64,000 nucleotides of DNA, taken from the NCBI RefSeq assembly GCF_007421815.1, contig NZ_VLNT01000005.1, forward strand, positions 148,147 through 212,146. Reading direction: 5' to 3'. The translations under genes and the position numbers were made by a program. The notes beneath the pieces were generated by a model. The model had not been told where the DNA came from. It worked only from the letters and a program-made list of their open reading frames with translations, and made no database searches. This document shows, one piece after another, positions 37,375-45,312 of this stretch. How positions within the stretch are numbered: the first letter of the stretch is position 1; each line of letters begins with the position of its first letter. Origin of the DNA: Aeromicrobium piscarium. GTDB taxonomy: Bacteria; Actinomycetota; Actinomycetes; Propionibacteriales; Nocardioidaceae.

Positions 37375-37447
37375 TGGGCCCCGTGGGACTCGAACCCACA
37401 ACCCGCGGATTAAAAGTCCGCTGCTCTGCCCATTGAGCTAGAGGCCC
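37375..37447 (-). tRNA. tRNA-Lys (anticodon TTT)
   Basis: Read on the minus strand, GGGCCTC pairs with GGGGCCC (one G-T pair) at the acceptor, the T-arm is GTGGGTTCGAGTCCCAC, and the anticodon stem GCGGA/TCCGC encloses CTTTTAA, anticodon TTT. Length 73 nt, discriminator A at 37375, no encoded CCA. Confidence 0.95.
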
Positions 37448-37559
37448 GCGCTCAGCGCGGACACCAGTCTGCCACCCGCCCCCGCCACCGGGACGGTAGG
37501 CCTCACCCGCCTAGGCTGTCGGCGCGAGACCGCTCTCGCCCGTCGCCCCAGGAGGACCC

Positions 37560-38549
37560 ATGGCCCTGCCCGATATCCTGCGCCGCCCGCTGACGCTCCC
37601 GGTCGTCGCCTCTCCGATGTTCATCGCATCGGGACCCGAGCTGGTGAGCGCTCAGTGTCAGGCGGGAGTGATCGGCGCGTTCCCCGCGCTCAACGCCCGC
37701 CCGGCGAGCTTGCTGAACGAGTGGCTCCACCAGATCAGCGAGTCGAATGCCAAGTTCTCCGCCGCGCACCCCGAGCGACCGGTCGCGCCCTTCGCCGTCA
37801 ATCAGATCGTCCACCGCTCCAATAACCGCCTCGACGAGGACATGGCGACGATCATCGAGCACCAGGTGCCGATCGTCATCACCTCGCTCGGCGCCCGCGA
37901 AGAGGTCAACGAGGCCGTCCACTCCTATGGCGGCATCGTGCTCCACGACATCATCAACGACCGCTTCGCGCGGAAGGCGATCGAGAAGGGCGCCGACGGC
38001 GTCATCGCCGTCGCGGCCGGCGCGGGTGGCCACGCCGGCACACAGTCGCCCTTCGCGCTCGTGCAGGAGATCCGCTCCTGGTTCGACGGACCGCTGCTGC
38101 TGTCCGGCGCGATGGCCCACGGCCGCTCGATCCTGGCGGCACTCGCCGCGGGCGCCGATTTCGCCTATGTCGGCTCGGCCTTCCTCGCCACCCGCGAGGC
38201 CAATGTGGTCGACGACTACAAGCAGATGATCGTCGAGTCCAGCGCGGCGGACATCGTCTACTCCAACCTGTTCACCGGCGTCCATGGCAACTACCTGCGC
38301 GGCAGCATCACCGCGGCAGGGCTCGATCCGGAAGATCTCGCGACATCGGACCCCTCGGCGATGAGCTTCGGCTCGTCGGACGACAGCTCCTCCCCGTCCA
38401 AGGCGTGGCGGGACATCTGGGGCTCCGGCCAGGGCATCGGCAGCGTCGATGCCGTCGTGAGCGTCGACGAGCTGGTAGGCCGGCTGGCACGCGAGTACAG
38501 CGAGGCCCGTGAGGCCCTCGACACCCGCCTCCGCGAGTTCACCTCCTGA
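37560..38549 (+). CDS. Nitronate monooxygenase-type flavin oxidoreductase
   Basis: A 329-aa FMN-dependent TIM-barrel protein of the 2-nitropropane dioxygenase/NMO family. Seen are the N-terminal LTLPVVASPMFIASGPELVSA, the glycine loop GVIAVAAGAGGHAG with the catalytic-type histidine, and SGAMAHGRSILAALAAGADFAYVGSAFLATREA, which binds the FMN phosphate. It may oxidise nitronates; related members are enoyl reductases. The ATG follows CAGGAGGACCC. Single gene with a hairpin terminator after it. Confidence 0.9.
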   Translation: MALPDILRRPLTLPVVASPMFIASGPELVSAQCQAGVIGAFPALNARPASLLNEWLHQISESNAKFSAAHPERPVAPFAVNQIVHRSNNRLDEDMATIIEHQVPIVITSLGAREEVNEAVHSYGGIVLHDIINDRFARKAIEKGADGVIAVAAGAGGHAGTQSPFALVQEIRSWFDGPLLLSGAMAHGRSILAALAAGADFAYVGSAFLATREANVVDDYKQMIVESSAADIVYSNLFTGVHGNYLRGSITAAGLDPEDLATSDPSAMSFGSSDDSSSPSKAWRDIWGSGQGIGSVDAVVSVDELVGRLAREYSEAREALDTRLREFTS

Positions 38550-38561
38550 TCGACCACCCCG

Positions 38562-38604
38562 CCACCCGTTGAGTATGGGGGCACCTCTCACACTCAACGG
38601 GTGG
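38562..38604 (+). terminator. 13-bp perfect hairpin after the flavoprotein gene
   Basis: CCACCCGTTGAGT (38562-38574) and ACTCAACGGGTGG (38592-38604) are exact complements with a 17-nt loop, 12 bp after the stop. It is the likely terminator before the dps promoter. Confidence 0.7.
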
Positions 38605-38657
38605 TCGAGCTCCTCCGCTTGCATCCGGGCACGGCTCTGCCAGAGTGGGAAGTGCAC

Positions 38658-38673
38658 AAGTTGTGAACAACTT
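38658..38673. promoter_or_regulatory. Palindrome AAGTTGTGAACAACTT upstream of dps
   Basis: AAGTTGT and ACAACTT are exact complements around GA. It is 94 bp before the dps ATG. The right half TGAACAACTT differs by one base from the TGAACAAGTT motif repeated around the WhiB gene, which hints at shared control. Confidence 0.5.
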
Positions 38674-38766
38674 TCACGCCCCGCAGCCGGCTACCCCGGC
38701 CGCCGGCGTGAGCGACAGGTCCCCGGCCCACCGTCCGGGATCTGCCACCACTGGAGAGGAGACAGG

Positions 38767-39330
38767 ATGCCCACCCCGCGCTACACGATTCCCGGACTCA
38801 CCCTCGCCGAAGGCGAGAAGGTCGCCGCGATCCTGCAGGATCGCCTCAATGCGCTCAACGATCTCGCACTCACTCTCAAACACGTCCACTGGAACGTCGT
38901 CGGACCGCACTTCATCGCCGTCCACGAGATGATCGACCCGCATGTGGTCGAGGTCCGCGACGCGGTCGACGAGACCGCGGAGCGCATCGCCACCCTGGGC
39001 GTCGCGCCCAAGGGAACACCGTCGGCCATCGTCGAGGGACGGACGTGGAACGACTATTCCCTCGATCGCGCCACCACGAACGAGCATCTGGGAGCACTCG
39101 ACGAGGTCTACATCGGCGTCATCGAGGATCATCGCAAGGCCCAGGCAGCGGTGGCCGATATCGACCCGATGACCGAGGACATGATCATCGCGCAGACCCA
39201 GCAGCTCGAGCTGTTCCACTGGTTCATCCGCGCGCACCTGGAGAACACCGGTGGTCAGCTCTCGACGGCGGATGCCACCAGCGAGGAGTCCGCGGCCGCG
39301 GCCGCCTCCGAAGGCGCGAAGGAAGCGTGA
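38767..39330 (+). CDS. dps: Dps/ferritin-like DNA-protection protein
   Basis: A 187-aa Dps-family protein: HVHWNVVGPHFIAVHEMIDPHVVEVRDAVDETAERIATLG carries the ferroxidase His, Asp and Glu residues, and GDxxT-type later helices end with LELFHWFIRAHLENTGG. The Ala/Ser/Glu tail of ~20 residues is disordered. It should store iron and shield DNA under oxidative stress. The start has GAGAGGAGA just upstream of ATG. It is followed after 4 bp by the zinc-finger gene, so the two form an operon. Confidence 0.94.
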   Translation: MPTPRYTIPGLTLAEGEKVAAILQDRLNALNDLALTLKHVHWNVVGPHFIAVHEMIDPHVVEVRDAVDETAERIATLGVAPKGTPSAIVEGRTWNDYSLDRATTNEHLGALDEVYIGVIEDHRKAQAAVADIDPMTEDMIIAQTQQLELFHWFIRAHLENTGGQLSTADATSEESAAAAASEGAKEA

Positions 39331-39334
39331 GGCG

Positions 39335-39685
39335 ATGAACCAGCAGCACCTGGACACGCTCCGCACGGCGCTCACCACGAGCCAGAATCAGCTCACCGCA
39401 GAGCTGGAGTCGTTGCAACAGCTGTCCGTCGTCACCTCAGCCGAGGGACGCGAACTGGTCGACGAGGTCGATCGTGCCTTCGCGGCGGAATCTATGGCGG
39501 AGAACAACAGCCGCGCCGAGCAGATCCAGCTGCTGCTCGACAACACCGCCCGCGCCTTGGAGCTCATGAGCACCGAGGGCTACGGCCAGTGCCAGGACTG
39601 CAGCGAGGGCATCCCGATCGAGCGGCTCCAGGCGCTCCCTCGGGCGACTCGCTGTGTCCCCTGCGCCACCCGCCTCGCGGCCTGA
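39335..39685 (+). CDS. DksA/TraR family C4 zinc-finger protein
   Basis: A 116-aa protein with an N-terminal coiled-coil (residues ~3-75) and a C-terminal zinc finger with C86, C89, C107 and C110. This is the DksA/TraR layout, in which the coiled coil can reach into the RNA polymerase channel; it is also seen in small general stress proteins of actinobacteria. The coiled-coil tip lacks a clear DxxDxA motif, so DksA-like action is not assured. It is cotranscribed with dps. Confidence 0.85.
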   Translation: MNQQHLDTLRTALTTSQNQLTAELESLQQLSVVTSAEGRELVDEVDRAFAAESMAENNSRAEQIQLLLDNTARALELMSTEGYGQCQDCSEGIPIERLQALPRATRCVPCATRLAA

Positions 39686-39834
39686 TGCGCATCGAGGATC
39701 CTCGCCGGGGTCGCGTCCTTCCCTCGAAGGTCTCGACTCCGGCGACATCCGCCGTGAAGGCCCACGCGTCGCCGGCTCGTCCTCTCGCACCTCCCCACGC
39801 GGCACCGGCTACCGAGCGCACCGTGTAGCACGAG

Positions 39835-39873
39835 GGAGGGCCCGGGACGAACAGTGTTCGTCCCGGGCCCTCC
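39835..39873. terminator. 18-bp perfect hairpin between convergent TraR-like and WhiB genes
   Basis: GGAGGGCCCGGGACGAAC (39835-39852) and its exact complement (39856-39873) enclose AGT. It lies between the converging ends of the zinc-finger gene and the WhiB gene and can stop both. Nothing else is seen in the 219-bp gap. Confidence 0.85.
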
Positions 39874-39904
39874 GTCGTTGCGGGCGATGAACCCCGCGAC
39901 ACCG

Positions 39905-40201
39905 TCAGGCTGCGGTCTCCCCGACCGAGCGTCCCGCCATCAGCTCCTCGCGCTCGCGCACCGTCATGCCGCCCCACACGCCATACGGCTCACGGACCGA
40001 CAAGGCGTGCTGCAGGCAGGCGTCCACCACGGGGCACCGCGCGCAGTAGGACTTGGCGGCCGCCTCGCGAGCATCGCGCTTGGCCCCCCTCTCACGCTCC
40101 GGCGAAAAGAACTGCTCGACGTCGACATCGCGGCACGCGCCCTCGTACTGCCAGTCGTAGGACTCCTGGATCGGCATCGGAAGTCGAGTCAGGTTCGCCA
40201 T
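39905..40201 (-). CDS. whiB: WhiB family regulator, WhiB3/WhiD-like
   Basis: A 98-aa iron-sulfur regulator. C23, C53, C56 and C62 bind a 4Fe-4S cluster and GVWGG (74-78) is the sigma-contact turn, followed by a basic/acidic tail. The segment around ACRDVDVEQFFSPERERG and HALSVREPYGVWGG resembles WhiB3 of mycobacteria and WhiD of Streptomyces more than WhiB1 or WhiB2. Such proteins sense oxygen, nitric oxide or redox state through the cluster and act with the main sigma factor. Start: ATG with AAGGAG 6 nt upstream. Its upstream region carries the AACTTGTTCA repeat. Confidence 0.92.
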   Translation of the reverse strand: MANLTRLPMPIQESYDWQYEGACRDVDVEQFFSPERERGAKRDAREAAAKSYCARCPVVDACLQHALSVREPYGVWGGMTVREREELMAGRSVGETAA

Positions 40202-40251
40202 GGAGAGCTCCTTGGTGCGTCGCGGGTACAGAAGATGAGCGTACTGTGAAG

Positions 40252-40286
40252 AACTTGTTCAAAACCTACTCACATCTGAACAAGTT
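40252..40286. promoter_or_regulatory. AACTTGTTCA-N15-TGAACAAGTT inverted repeat upstream of whiB
   Basis: Two exact complementary 10-mers (40252-40261 and 40277-40286) have centres 25 bp apart and lie 51-85 bp before the whiB ATG, in the promoter region. This is a likely binding site for a regulator. A third AACTTGTTCA is at 40418. Confidence 0.6.
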
Positions 40287-40361
40287 GGCAAATCACCTCT
40301 TCACCCCTCCATGCCGCGCCCGGCCGGGAAAGCCCGGCCAAAGCCTGTCTTTCAAGCAAAA

Positions 40362-40394
40362 AGCCCGTCCATCATATGAGATGACGGACGGGCT
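40362..40394 (-). terminator. Intrinsic terminator of the dienelactone hydrolase gene
   Basis: AGCCCGTCCATCA and TGACGGACGGGCT pair with one mismatch; on the minus strand the stem is followed by TTTTT (40362-40358). It is 51 bp downstream of the hydrolase stop, the clearest U-tract terminator in the window. Confidence 0.85.
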
Positions 40395-40417
40395 CCCGGC
40401 GTTCACCTGGCGATCTA

Positions 40418-40427
40418 AACTTGTTCA
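40418..40427. promoter_or_regulatory. Third AACTTGTTCA motif
   Basis: An exact copy of the half-site found twice upstream of whiB, here between the terminator and the end of the hydrolase gene. It has no obvious promoter beside it, so it may be an auxiliary site or chance. Confidence 0.35.
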
Positions 40428-40444
40428 CGCCTGGACCAACTCAC

Positions 40445-41020
40445 TCAACCCGCTGTTCGCGCGAACTCCAGGGCCCGCTCCAGAAGGGACGCCGCAGCGG
40501 CCTCGTCGTAGTCGGAGAGACTGCTGTCGGCGAAGAGGTGCTCGCTGCCCGGATAGAGGAACAGCTCCGCCTCGCGGGCCTGCGCGACCAGCTCTCGCGC
40601 CGCCTCGAGATCGGCGCCGATGAACTCGGCATCGTTGTTCATCGCGTGGATCTGCACCGGGACGCCCTCGGGCCACCGGTCGCCGAACTCGGCGACCGGT
40701 GCGCAGGCGTACATCAGCAACGCACCACGCGCTCCGGACCGCGTCTGTGCCAGCAACTGGGCCGGAAGGACACCTAGCGAGAAGCCGGCGTAGACCAGCT
40801 CCTGGGGCAACTCCTGCACAGCGGCGACCCCGCGGGCGATCACCTCGGCGAAACCGATCTGCTGAACATAGGCCAGACCGGCCTCGAGCGAGTCGAAGCG
40901 CCACCCCTCGAACAGGTCCGGCGCGTGCACCACGTGCCCCGCCTCCCGAAGACTCTCGGCGAAGGACTCGATACCGGGAGTCAGTCCCTGAACATGGTGG
41001 AAGACGACGAGCTCGGCCAT
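40445..41020 (-). CDS. Dienelactone hydrolase family protein
   Basis: A 191-aa alpha/beta hydrolase of the DLH family: YAGFSLGVLPAQLLAQ is the nucleophile region, where DLH has GYCxGG; here the elbow reads GFSLG with serine, and DLH-like MYACAPVAEFGDRWPEGVPVQIHAMNNDAEF and YPGSEHLF supply the Asp and His positions. It probably hydrolyses a small ester or lactone. It starts with ATG 36 bp after the MarR gene and may be cotranscribed with it. Terminator downstream. Confidence 0.85.
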   Translation of the reverse strand: MAELVVFHHVQGLTPGIESFAESLREAGHVVHAPDLFEGWRFDSLEAGLAYVQQIGFAEVIARGVAAVQELPQELVYAGFSLGVLPAQLLAQTRSGARGALLMYACAPVAEFGDRWPEGVPVQIHAMNNDAEFIGADLEAARELVAQAREAELFLYPGSEHLFADSSLSDYDEAAAASLLERALEFARTAG

Positions 41021-41056
41021 ACCTTCACGGTAGAGCCGCGCGGCGCGTGCCGCAGA

Positions 41057-41542
41057 TCACTCGGAGCCAGCGGACCCCGAGCCCATACCCATGTCGTCGA
41101 TCGTCTGCCGGGCTGCCGCCAGAAAACGGCCGACCACGGCGATCTCCGCGTCCTCGAAATCGTCCATCATCGCCATCATCGCCTCCGCGAGCGGAAGGAA
41201 CATGGAGCGCGCCTCGGCTCCGGCGGAGGCCGTCATGGTCACGTTGACCCGGCGGCGGTCGTCGACGGCGTGCGTCCGATCCACATGCCCCGCTCGCTCG
41301 AGACGGTCGAGGAGGGTGGTCGTCGCGGAGGGACTGAGTGACAACGCCCGCGCGATCTCCGAGGGGCTCATGGCAGCTCCGCCCGCTTCATCGAGTGCGT
41401 GCAGCGCCTGTAGGTCGGAGCGGTGCAGACCCCGGGACGATCCCTCGCGATCGATGAATCGCAGCGCCGCGGCCGACAGGCCTTGCACGCCTCGCACCAC
41501 CTCGTATCGCGCCTGGACGGACGGGTCACTGTGCGGATTCAC
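41057..41542 (-). CDS. MarR family transcriptional regulator
   Basis: A 161-aa winged-helix regulator: LHRSDLQALHALDEAGGAAMSPSEIARALSLSPSATTTLLDRLERAGHVDRTHAVDDRRRVNV is the MarR core, with the DxRxxxV wing. It likely represses the divergent MMPL transporter and itself, as the two promoters overlap. The GTG at 41542 (VNPHSDPSVQ) lacks a Shine-Dalgarno but has TAGACT 7 nt upstream, so it is likely leaderless; the longer frame upstream overlaps the MMPL start. Confidence 0.9.
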   Translation of the reverse strand: MNPHSDPSVQARYEVVRGVQGLSAAALRFIDREGSSRGLHRSDLQALHALDEAGGAAMSPSEIARALSLSPSATTTLLDRLERAGHVDRTHAVDDRRRVNVTMTASAGAEARSMFLPLAEAMMAMMDDFEDAEIAVVGRFLAAARQTIDDMGMGSGSAGSE

Positions 41543-41549
41543 GTTCAGC

Positions 41550-41559
41550 AGTCTACTCT
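41550..41559. promoter_or_regulatory. Divergent MarR/MMPL promoter with overlapping -10 boxes
   Basis: Minus-strand TAGACT (41555-41550) ends 7 nt before the MarR GTG; plus-strand TACTCT (41554-41559) ends 7 nt before the MMPL GTG. They share the TA step at 41554-41555. The two start codons are only 24 bp apart, and both mRNAs would be leaderless. Confidence 0.65.
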
Positions 41560-41566
41560 TTCCATC

Positions 41567-43639
41567 GTGGAACATTTCGATCAGCGAAATAAATCCTTCC
41601 CGCTCGCTCACATGGTGGGCCGAGGCCGCTCCGTCGCGGTGCTCCTCATCGGGCTGGTCGTCGCCGGTGCCATCATGGCATTCGCACCGGATCCCACCAC
41701 CGGCTCAGAGGCGGGATCGAATCTTCCCGACGACGCCGAGTCGGCCCTGGCCGAGGAGGCTCTCGCGCAGCTCCCCGAATCCGGAGACGCCCCCGCCTTC
41801 GTGGTCTACGCCAGCGAGGACCCGCTGACCGAACAGGACCTGGCCGCCATCGCCGAGCGCGGCAGCGATCTCGCGCGGGAACTGGACGTCGAGGTCAGCC
41901 CACCGATCCCCTCCTCCGACGGCACCGTCGCCCTGCAAGCCGTTCCCGTCCCCACCGGACTGTCCTCGACCGACAACGACGCCATCGTCAGCACCATCCG
42001 TGACACGGCCTCGGCCGATCTCCCCGAGGGCGTCTCGGCACAGGTCACGGGAGCGCCCGCGGTCTTCGCCGACCTCGGCGCGGTCTTCGACGGCGCCGAC
42101 GCCCGCCTGCTCATCGCCACCGCCTCGGTGGTCGCCGTGCTGTTGATCGTGACCTACCGCAGTCCCTGGCTCTGGATCGTGCCCCTCGCCGTCATCGGCA
42201 TCGGCGACCGCGTGGCAGCGAAGGTCGTCGACACCTTCTCCGCCTGGTTCGACTTCCCCGTCGACGGATCGACCACCGGCATCACCTCGGTCCTCGTCTT
42301 CGGCGCCGGCACCAACTACGCGCTCTTGCTGATCGCCCGCTATCGCGAGGAGCTCAGACGCCACGAGTCTCGCCACGAGGCGATGCGCGATGCCGTCAGC
42401 GCGGCGTCGCCCGCCATCCTGTCGAGCTCGGGCACCGTCATCCTCGGGCTCCTGGCGCTGCTGGTCGCCGATTCGCCCTTCGTGAGCCGTATCGGCATGT
42501 CCGGCGCCATCGGCATCGCGGTCGCGGTCGCCTTCGCCCTCGTGGTTCTACCCGCCGCGATGACGATCCCCGGCCGCTGGCTGTTCTGGCCCTTCGTGCC
42601 CCGCCACGGCGACGAGGACCCGAGCCATCGTGGCTGGTGGTTCCGCGTGGGACGGTTCGTGACGGCCAGGCCCTGGCCGGTGCTCGTGGTCTCCCTGACC
42701 CTCCTCATCGCCATGGCCTCGGGCGTGCTGTCGCTGCGTACCGGGCTCGGCCAGGACGAGCAGTTCCTCGACACCCCCGAGTCCATCACGGCGCAGAAGA
42801 CCCTCAGCGCAGCCTTCCCCGCCGGCACGTCCTCGCCCACCCGTATCGCCACCAGCGAGGACAAGATCGAAGCCGTCGTGGCCGCCGCGCAACAGACCGC
42901 AGGCGTCGAGAGCGCCACGCCCGGTCAGAGCACGAGCGATGTCGCCGAGGTGACCGTCATCATCGAGGCCGAACCGGAGTCGGACGACGCGATCGACGAG
43001 ATCCGCGCCCTCCGCAGCGCCGTTCACGATGTCGACCCCGACGCGCTCGTCGGCGGTCCGGACGCCCAAGCGCTCGACGAGCGCACCGCCGCCAGCCACG
43101 ACCGCGCCCTCATCATCCCCATCGTGCTCGTCATCGTGCTGGCGATGCTGCTCATCGTGCTGCGCTCTATCGTGGCCGCGCTGCTCCTCAGCACCTCGAC
43201 CGTCCTGTCCTATCTTTCCGCCCTCGGCGTCGGGTGGTGGCTCTTCGACGGGGTCTTCGGATGGTCGGCCACGGATGTCTCGACACCGCTGCTGGCCTTC
43301 ATCTTCCTCGTCGCCCTCGGCGTGGACTACAACATCTTCCTGACGGTGCGAGCCCGAGAAGAGATGCGCGCGACGGGCGACTCCACCGGGTCGATCGTCA
43401 CCGCCCTGGCCGTTACCGGCGGCGTCATCACGAGCGCCGGGATCCTGCTGGCCGCCGTGTTCACCGTGCTGGGGGTGCTTCCGCTCGTGCTGCTGGCCCA
43501 GCTCGGTGTGATCGTCGGTTTCGGCGTGCTGCTGGACACCGTCGTCGTCCGCAGCATCGTTACCCCGGCGCTCGTGCGGCTGTGCGGTCGCCGCTTCTGG
43601 TGGCCGAGCGCCCTCTCGCGACCGCGGCACGCGCGCTGA
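41567..43639 (+). CDS. MMPL family RND transporter
   Basis: A 690-aa membrane protein with two halves of one plus five helices each, separated by periplasmic-side domains; MVGRGRSVAVLLIGLVV opens it, and FGAGTNYALLLIARYREELRR (first half) and LGVDYNIFLTVRAREEMRATG (second half) are the MMPL signatures after helix 4. Such proteins export lipids or drugs, driven by protons. The divergent MarR gene suggests induction by a toxic compound. GTG start at 41567 with TACTCT 7 nt upstream. A short MMPL lacking the extra domains of mycobacterial lipid exporters. Confidence 0.92.
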   Translation: MEHFDQRNKSFPLAHMVGRGRSVAVLLIGLVVAGAIMAFAPDPTTGSEAGSNLPDDAESALAEEALAQLPESGDAPAFVVYASEDPLTEQDLAAIAERGSDLARELDVEVSPPIPSSDGTVALQAVPVPTGLSSTDNDAIVSTIRDTASADLPEGVSAQVTGAPAVFADLGAVFDGADARLLIATASVVAVLLIVTYRSPWLWIVPLAVIGIGDRVAAKVVDTFSAWFDFPVDGSTTGITSVLVFGAGTNYALLLIARYREELRRHESRHEAMRDAVSAASPAILSSSGTVILGLLALLVADSPFVSRIGMSGAIGIAVAVAFALVVLPAAMTIPGRWLFWPFVPRHGDEDPSHRGWWFRVGRFVTARPWPVLVVSLTLLIAMASGVLSLRTGLGQDEQFLDTPESITAQKTLSAAFPAGTSSPTRIATSEDKIEAVVAAAQQTAGVESATPGQSTSDVAEVTVIIEAEPESDDAIDEIRALRSAVHDVDPDALVGGPDAQALDERTAASHDRALIIPIVLVIVLAMLLIVLRSIVAALLLSTSTVLSYLSALGVGWWLFDGVFGWSATDVSTPLLAFIFLVALGVDYNIFLTVRAREEMRATGDSTGSIVTALAVTGGVITSAGILLAAVFTVLGVLPLVLLAQLGVIVGFGVLLDTVVVRSIVTPALVRLCGRRFWWPSALSRPRHAR

Positions 43640-43673
43640 ACCGGGCGGCACCGATCTTTCGCCACGTCGCCGG

Positions 43674-43786
43674 GCGGTGACCTACGCACCTCACGACCCG
43701 GTGGGCGGTGAGATAGACACCCCTCGCCACGCTCGAGACGTGCGTACCCCACCGCCCCCGTAGTCGAGACGTGCGTAGGTCACCGC
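43674..43786. repeat. Intergenic nested palindrome (GGCGGTGA type)
   Basis: GCGGTGACCTACGCAC (43674-43689) is exactly complementary to 43771-43786; inside, GGTGGGCGGTG and CCCCACCGCCC can form a second stem, and CGAGACGTGCGTA occurs twice in direct order (43734 and 43765). It follows the MMPL gene. The rest of the 304-bp gap to the next gene (43787-43943) holds a possible -10 TACGAT near 43850 and no other feature I see. Confidence 0.7.
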
Positions 43787-43943
43787 TCGCGCGCCGGTGG
43801 GGTGGGCCGCCTGTCAGCGGGTCCGCTGTCGCCTGGCTGCACAGGTGACTACGATCACAGGGAGGCCCGCACCACCAGGCGGGTCACGGCGACATCGCAC
43901 CACCCCCGCGGTATCGCACCGGAACGGACGAATGGAGAGCCCC

Positions 43944-45005
43944 ATGACCGTGTCAGCCTTCGGCCACCGCCACGAGCAGGTCGTCTTCTGCCAGGACGAG
44001 CCCAGCGGGCTCAAGGCGATCATCGCCATCTACTCGACCGCCCTCGGTCCCGCATTGGGTGGGACCCGCTTCTACCCCTATGCCTCCGAGCAGGAGGCGA
44101 TCGCCGATGTCCTGAACCTCAGTCAGGGCATGGCGTACAAGAACGCTCTCGCCGGACTCGACCTCGGTGGTGGCAAGGCGGTCATCATCGGCGATCCCCA
44201 TCAGGTCAAGACCGAGACGCTGCTGCGCGCGTACGGACGGTTCGTCGAGACCCTGCACGGCCGCTATTACACCGCGTGCGATGTCGGCACCTTCAGCGCC
44301 GACATGGACGTCATCGCCCGCGAATGCCACTACGTCACCGGCCGTACCGTCGAGCACGGCGGTGCGGGAGACTCCTCGGTACTCACCGCCTACGGCGTGT
44401 ACCAGGGCATGCGCGCCAGTGCGCAGCACGTCTGGGGAGACACCCGCCTGGCCGGCCGCACGATCGGCGTCACGGGGGTCGGCAAGGTCGGACGTCACCT
44501 CGTCCGCCATCTGATCGAAGAGGACGCGCACGTCATCGTGACCGATCTCGACACCGCCGCCATCGAAGCGCTGCGTGCCGACTACCCGATCGAGGTCGCC
44601 GAGTCCGACGCGGCCCTCATCGCCGGCGATCTCGACATCTACGCGCCGTGCGCACTCGGCGGCGCGCTGGACGACGACACCGTCGCCGAACTCTCCGCCT
44701 CGATCGTCTGCGGCGCCGCCAACAATCAGCTCGCCCACGAAGGGGTCGAGAAGCTGCTCGCGGACCGCGACATCACCTACGCGCCCGACTACTGCGTCAA
44801 CGCCGGCGGAGTGATCCAGGTCGCCGACGAACTCGAGGGATTCGACTTCGACCGGGCGAAGTCCCGCGCGAGCAGGATCTTCGACACCACGATGGCGGTA
44901 CTCGATCAAGCCGCCCGGGAGAACATCGCGCCCTCGATCGCCGCCGACCGGCTGGCCGAGGAACGCATGGCGCAGATCGGCCGGCTGGCTCAGATCAGAG
45001 TGTGA
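43944..45005 (+). CDS. Leucine/valine (branched-chain amino acid) dehydrogenase
   Basis: A 353-aa Glu/Leu/Phe/Val dehydrogenase that deaminates branched-chain amino acids with NAD+. The N-terminal [25 protein letters not shown] and [19 protein letters not shown] give the two active-site lysines K66 and K78; [16 protein letters not shown] is the NAD fold and PCALGG...GAANNQL follows. I chose ATG 43944, which has GGAG 6 nt upstream; an ATG 12 nt earlier is possible. In Streptomyces the homologue is valine dehydrogenase, feeding branched-chain acyl-CoA. Confidence 0.93.
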   Translation: MTVSAFGHRHEQVVFCQDEPSGLKAIIAIYSTALGPALGGTRFYPYASEQEAIADVLNLSQGMAYKNALAGLDLGGGKAVIIGDPHQVKTETLLRAYGRFVETLHGRYYTACDVGTFSADMDVIARECHYVTGRTVEHGGAGDSSVLTAYGVYQGMRASAQHVWGDTRLAGRTIGVTGVGKVGRHLVRHLIEEDAHVIVTDLDTAAIEALRADYPIEVAESDAALIAGDLDIYAPCALGGALDDDTVAELSASIVCGAANNQLAHEGVEKLLADRDITYAPDYCVNAGGVIQVADELEGFDFDRAKSRASRIFDTTMAVLDQAARENIAPSIAADRLAEERMAQIGRLAQIRV

Positions 45006-45024
45006 GGACGACGAGGCCGCGGCG

Positions 45025-45201
45025 TCACGACGCCGCGGGACCCTCGAACTTGTCGGCTAAGTCCGCGTACTGGTCGGGAATCGGATCGCCCGACTCGCCG
45101 TGGAGTTCGCGCTGCAGATCCTCCAAGTCCGGCTCGAAGGTACGGTACTTGAGATCGCGTGCAACCTTTGTCTGCTTGGCTTTTGCACGGCCGCGGCCCA
45201 T
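45025..45201 (-). CDS. DUF3073 domain-containing protein
   Basis: A 58-aa protein starting MGRGRAKAKQTKVARDLKYRT and continuing with an acidic half (EPDLEDLQRELHG), the pattern of the actinobacteria-specific DUF3073. Function unknown; the basic head and small size hint at nucleic acid or ribosome contact, which is only inference. GAGGGGG lies about 10 nt before the ATG. It follows purM in the same direction, as in many actinobacteria, with 111 bp between them. Confidence 0.9.
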   Translation of the reverse strand: MGRGRAKAKQTKVARDLKYRTFEPDLEDLQRELHGESGDPIPDQYADLADKFEGPAAS

Positions 45202-45312
45202 AAGGCTCGACCCCCTCGCACAGGAATAGTCAATAAATCGTGACTCCACCCTAGCCAATGTCGACAAGAAATGTCGCACCGGGTCGCTATCGGCGCGTGT
45301 ACGACCGGAATC

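Noticed and set aside
37503-38657. 384-codon frame opposite the nitronate-monooxygenase gene
   Set aside because: Antisense shadow; the plus-strand protein has clear FMN-binding motifs and the minus-strand frame crosses its terminator.
39689-39830. Small ORF after the TraR-like gene
   Set aside because: No Shine-Dalgarno, no hydrophobic or conserved pattern, and it lies before the shared terminator; composition alone does not support a gene.
43822-43943. Riboswitch or leader upstream of the leucine/valine dehydrogenase
   Set aside because: I looked for paired elements and known aptamer cores and found only a possible -10 and a short GCCCGC/GCGGGT stem.
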